From: Opitutia bacterium UBA7350
GTDB taxonomy: Bacteria; Verrucomicrobiota; Verrucomicrobiia; Opitutales; Coraliomargaritaceae
Length of the DNA: 5,673 nt
Direction of reading: 5' to 3'
Assembly: GCA_002470925.1 (NCBI GenBank)
Contig: DKOX01000089.1
Coordinates: forward strand, 1-5,673
Part shown: piece after piece, positions 4,970-5,673 of the stretch
Position numbering within the stretch: position 1 is the first letter of the stretch
How the letters are laid out: every line of letters begins with the position of its first letter
Made by a program: the position numbers and the translations under genes
The notes under the pieces: generated by a model
Told to the model about the DNA's origin: nothing
Database searches by the model: none
Seen by the model: the letters and a program-made list of their open reading frames with translations, nothing else

Positions 4970-5673
4970 ATGGATTCAACTCGCGCCCGCAAAAGCCTTT
5001 CGGAGCTCGTCGCCCTCAAGGCGGCCGGTAAACCTATTTCAGCCCTGACCTGCTACGACTACCCCAGCGCCTGCATTCAGGACGCCGCGGGTCTCGACAT
5101 CATCTTTGTGGGCGACTCCGCCGCCACCAATGTCCTCGGGCACAGCCATCAAAACAACCTGACGGTGGATGAACTGCGCGTACTGGTACAAGCCGTCAAC
5201 CGGGGTATTCAACAAGCCTACCTGCTGGTCGACCTCCCCTACTGCGCCTGCCAAAGCACCGCGGCAATGCGCTCCGCGGCCAGCCAATTTGCCGCCGATG
5301 GAGCGAACGGAATCAAGTTTGAAGGCTTCCACCCCAACGCCGTTCATGAACTGAGCGCGGACGGTTTTGAGGTTTGGACGCACCTCGGTTACCTCCCGCA
5401 ATACCACCGCAAACCAAGCCTCACTGCGAACGACTCGGAGGCTGCCGCGACGCTGCTGCAAGAGGCCCGCGAGCTTGAAGCGGCGGGTGCGGCGGGGCTG
5501 ATCCTTGAATTGGTTCCGGATGAACTTGCCAAAAAAGTTGCGGCGCAAACCCGCTTTCCGGTGATTGGCATCGGTGCGGGGCCTGATACCGATGGGCAGG
5601 TTCAGGTCTGGCATGATCTGGTCGGGCTCAGCGAAAAGCAATTTCGACATGCCGCACGCCTTGGGGAAGCGCG
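4970..5673 (+). CDS. panB: 3-methyl-2-oxobutanoate hydroxymethyltransferase (ketopantoate hydroxymethyltransferase), 3'-truncated by the window edge
   Basis: PanB transfers a hydroxymethyl group from 5,10-methylene-tetrahydrofolate to 2-ketoisovalerate, giving ketopantoate, the first committed step of pantothenate synthesis. The visible 234 codons cover most of a family protein of about 265 residues, and the frame is still open at the edge. Mg2+ ligands equivalent to E. coli D45, D84 and E114 are seen as D49 (VGDS), D88 (LVDLP) and E118 (KFEG). K116, H138 (HLG) and the catalytic-type Glu E180 (LELVP) are also present, as is GIGAGPDTDGQ (200-210). The protein is divergent: after HLGYLPQ the usual loop carrying a GGYKVQG-like motif is shorter and replaced by YHRKPSLTAND, and the STLPVT stretch after GH is changed to HQNNLT. 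A paralogue with altered substrate is possible, but retention of the catalytic residues favours PanB. The ATG at 4970 is preceded by CTCCTCCTT rather than a Shine-Dalgarno. Confidence 0.88.
   Translation, partial: MDSTRARKSLSELVALKAAGKPISALTCYDYPSACIQDAAGLDIIFVGDSAATNVLGHSHQNNLTVDELRVLVQAVNRGIQQAYLLVDLPYCACQSTAAMRSAASQFAADGANGIKFEGFHPNAVHELSADGFEVWTHLGYLPQYHRKPSLTANDSEAAATLLQEARELEAAGAAGLILELVPDELAKKVAAQTRFPVIGIGAGPDTDGQVQVWHDLVGLSEKQFRHAARLGEA

Noticed and set aside
5039..5650. A 203-codon minus-strand frame opposite panB
   Set aside because: panB on the plus strand has clear catalytic motifs, and the antisense frame has Gly/Val/Arg-rich composition without motifs.
1..5673. A search for CRISPR arrays, tRNA/rRNA genes, insertion sequences, toxin-antitoxin or defence modules
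   Set aside because: No repeat-spacer pattern, cloverleaf-like sequence, transposase or defence domain was recognised on either strand.

Overview
The window is a compact, gene-dense bacterial chromosome segment carrying seven protein genes, all housekeeping or near-housekeeping. It is fairly GC-rich in the coding parts and visibly AT-richer in its single long intergenic gap. I see no RNA gene, CRISPR array, integrase or transposase. The organism cannot be fixed from the sequence alone. Recognisable Shine-Dalgarno sequences are missing before nearly every start codon, and the gap holds a hairpin repeat plus an AGCTGGA tandem repeat. Together these recall Verrucomicrobiota of the Opitutae type, but that placement is a low-confidence inference.

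Left block (1-1637, + strand): the 3' seven-eighths of purD (GAR synthetase, purine synthesis) is followed after 9 bp by a low-molecular-weight protein tyrosine phosphatase gene. Middle block (1634-2736, - strand): pgsA and pgpA overlap by 4 bp (ATGA) and encode two consecutive steps of phosphatidylglycerol synthesis. The phosphatase gene and pgpA converge so tightly that their stop codons share one CTAG palindrome, leaving no room for a terminator.

Intergenic gap (2737-3115): about 380 bp between the divergently transcribed pgsA and coaD. It holds a candidate pgsA promoter with an extended -10, a GC hairpin in the pgsA leader, a strongly T-depleted stretch, an 8-bp-stem palindromic repeat, a short tandem repeat and a perfect 12-bp palindrome upstream of coaD.

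Right block (3116-5673, + strand): coaD (phosphopantetheine adenylyltransferase) overlaps by 1 bp with a 12-TM major facilitator transporter gene. After 37 bp comes panB, cut off by the window edge. PanB starts the pantothenate branch and CoaD acts late in coenzyme A synthesis, so the transporter sits inside a probable CoA-related operon. That is the most interesting functional hint here. The PanB is also divergent: its catalytic residues are kept, but a loop normally containing a GGYKVQG-type motif is shortened and replaced. I did not find a clearly new biological system.
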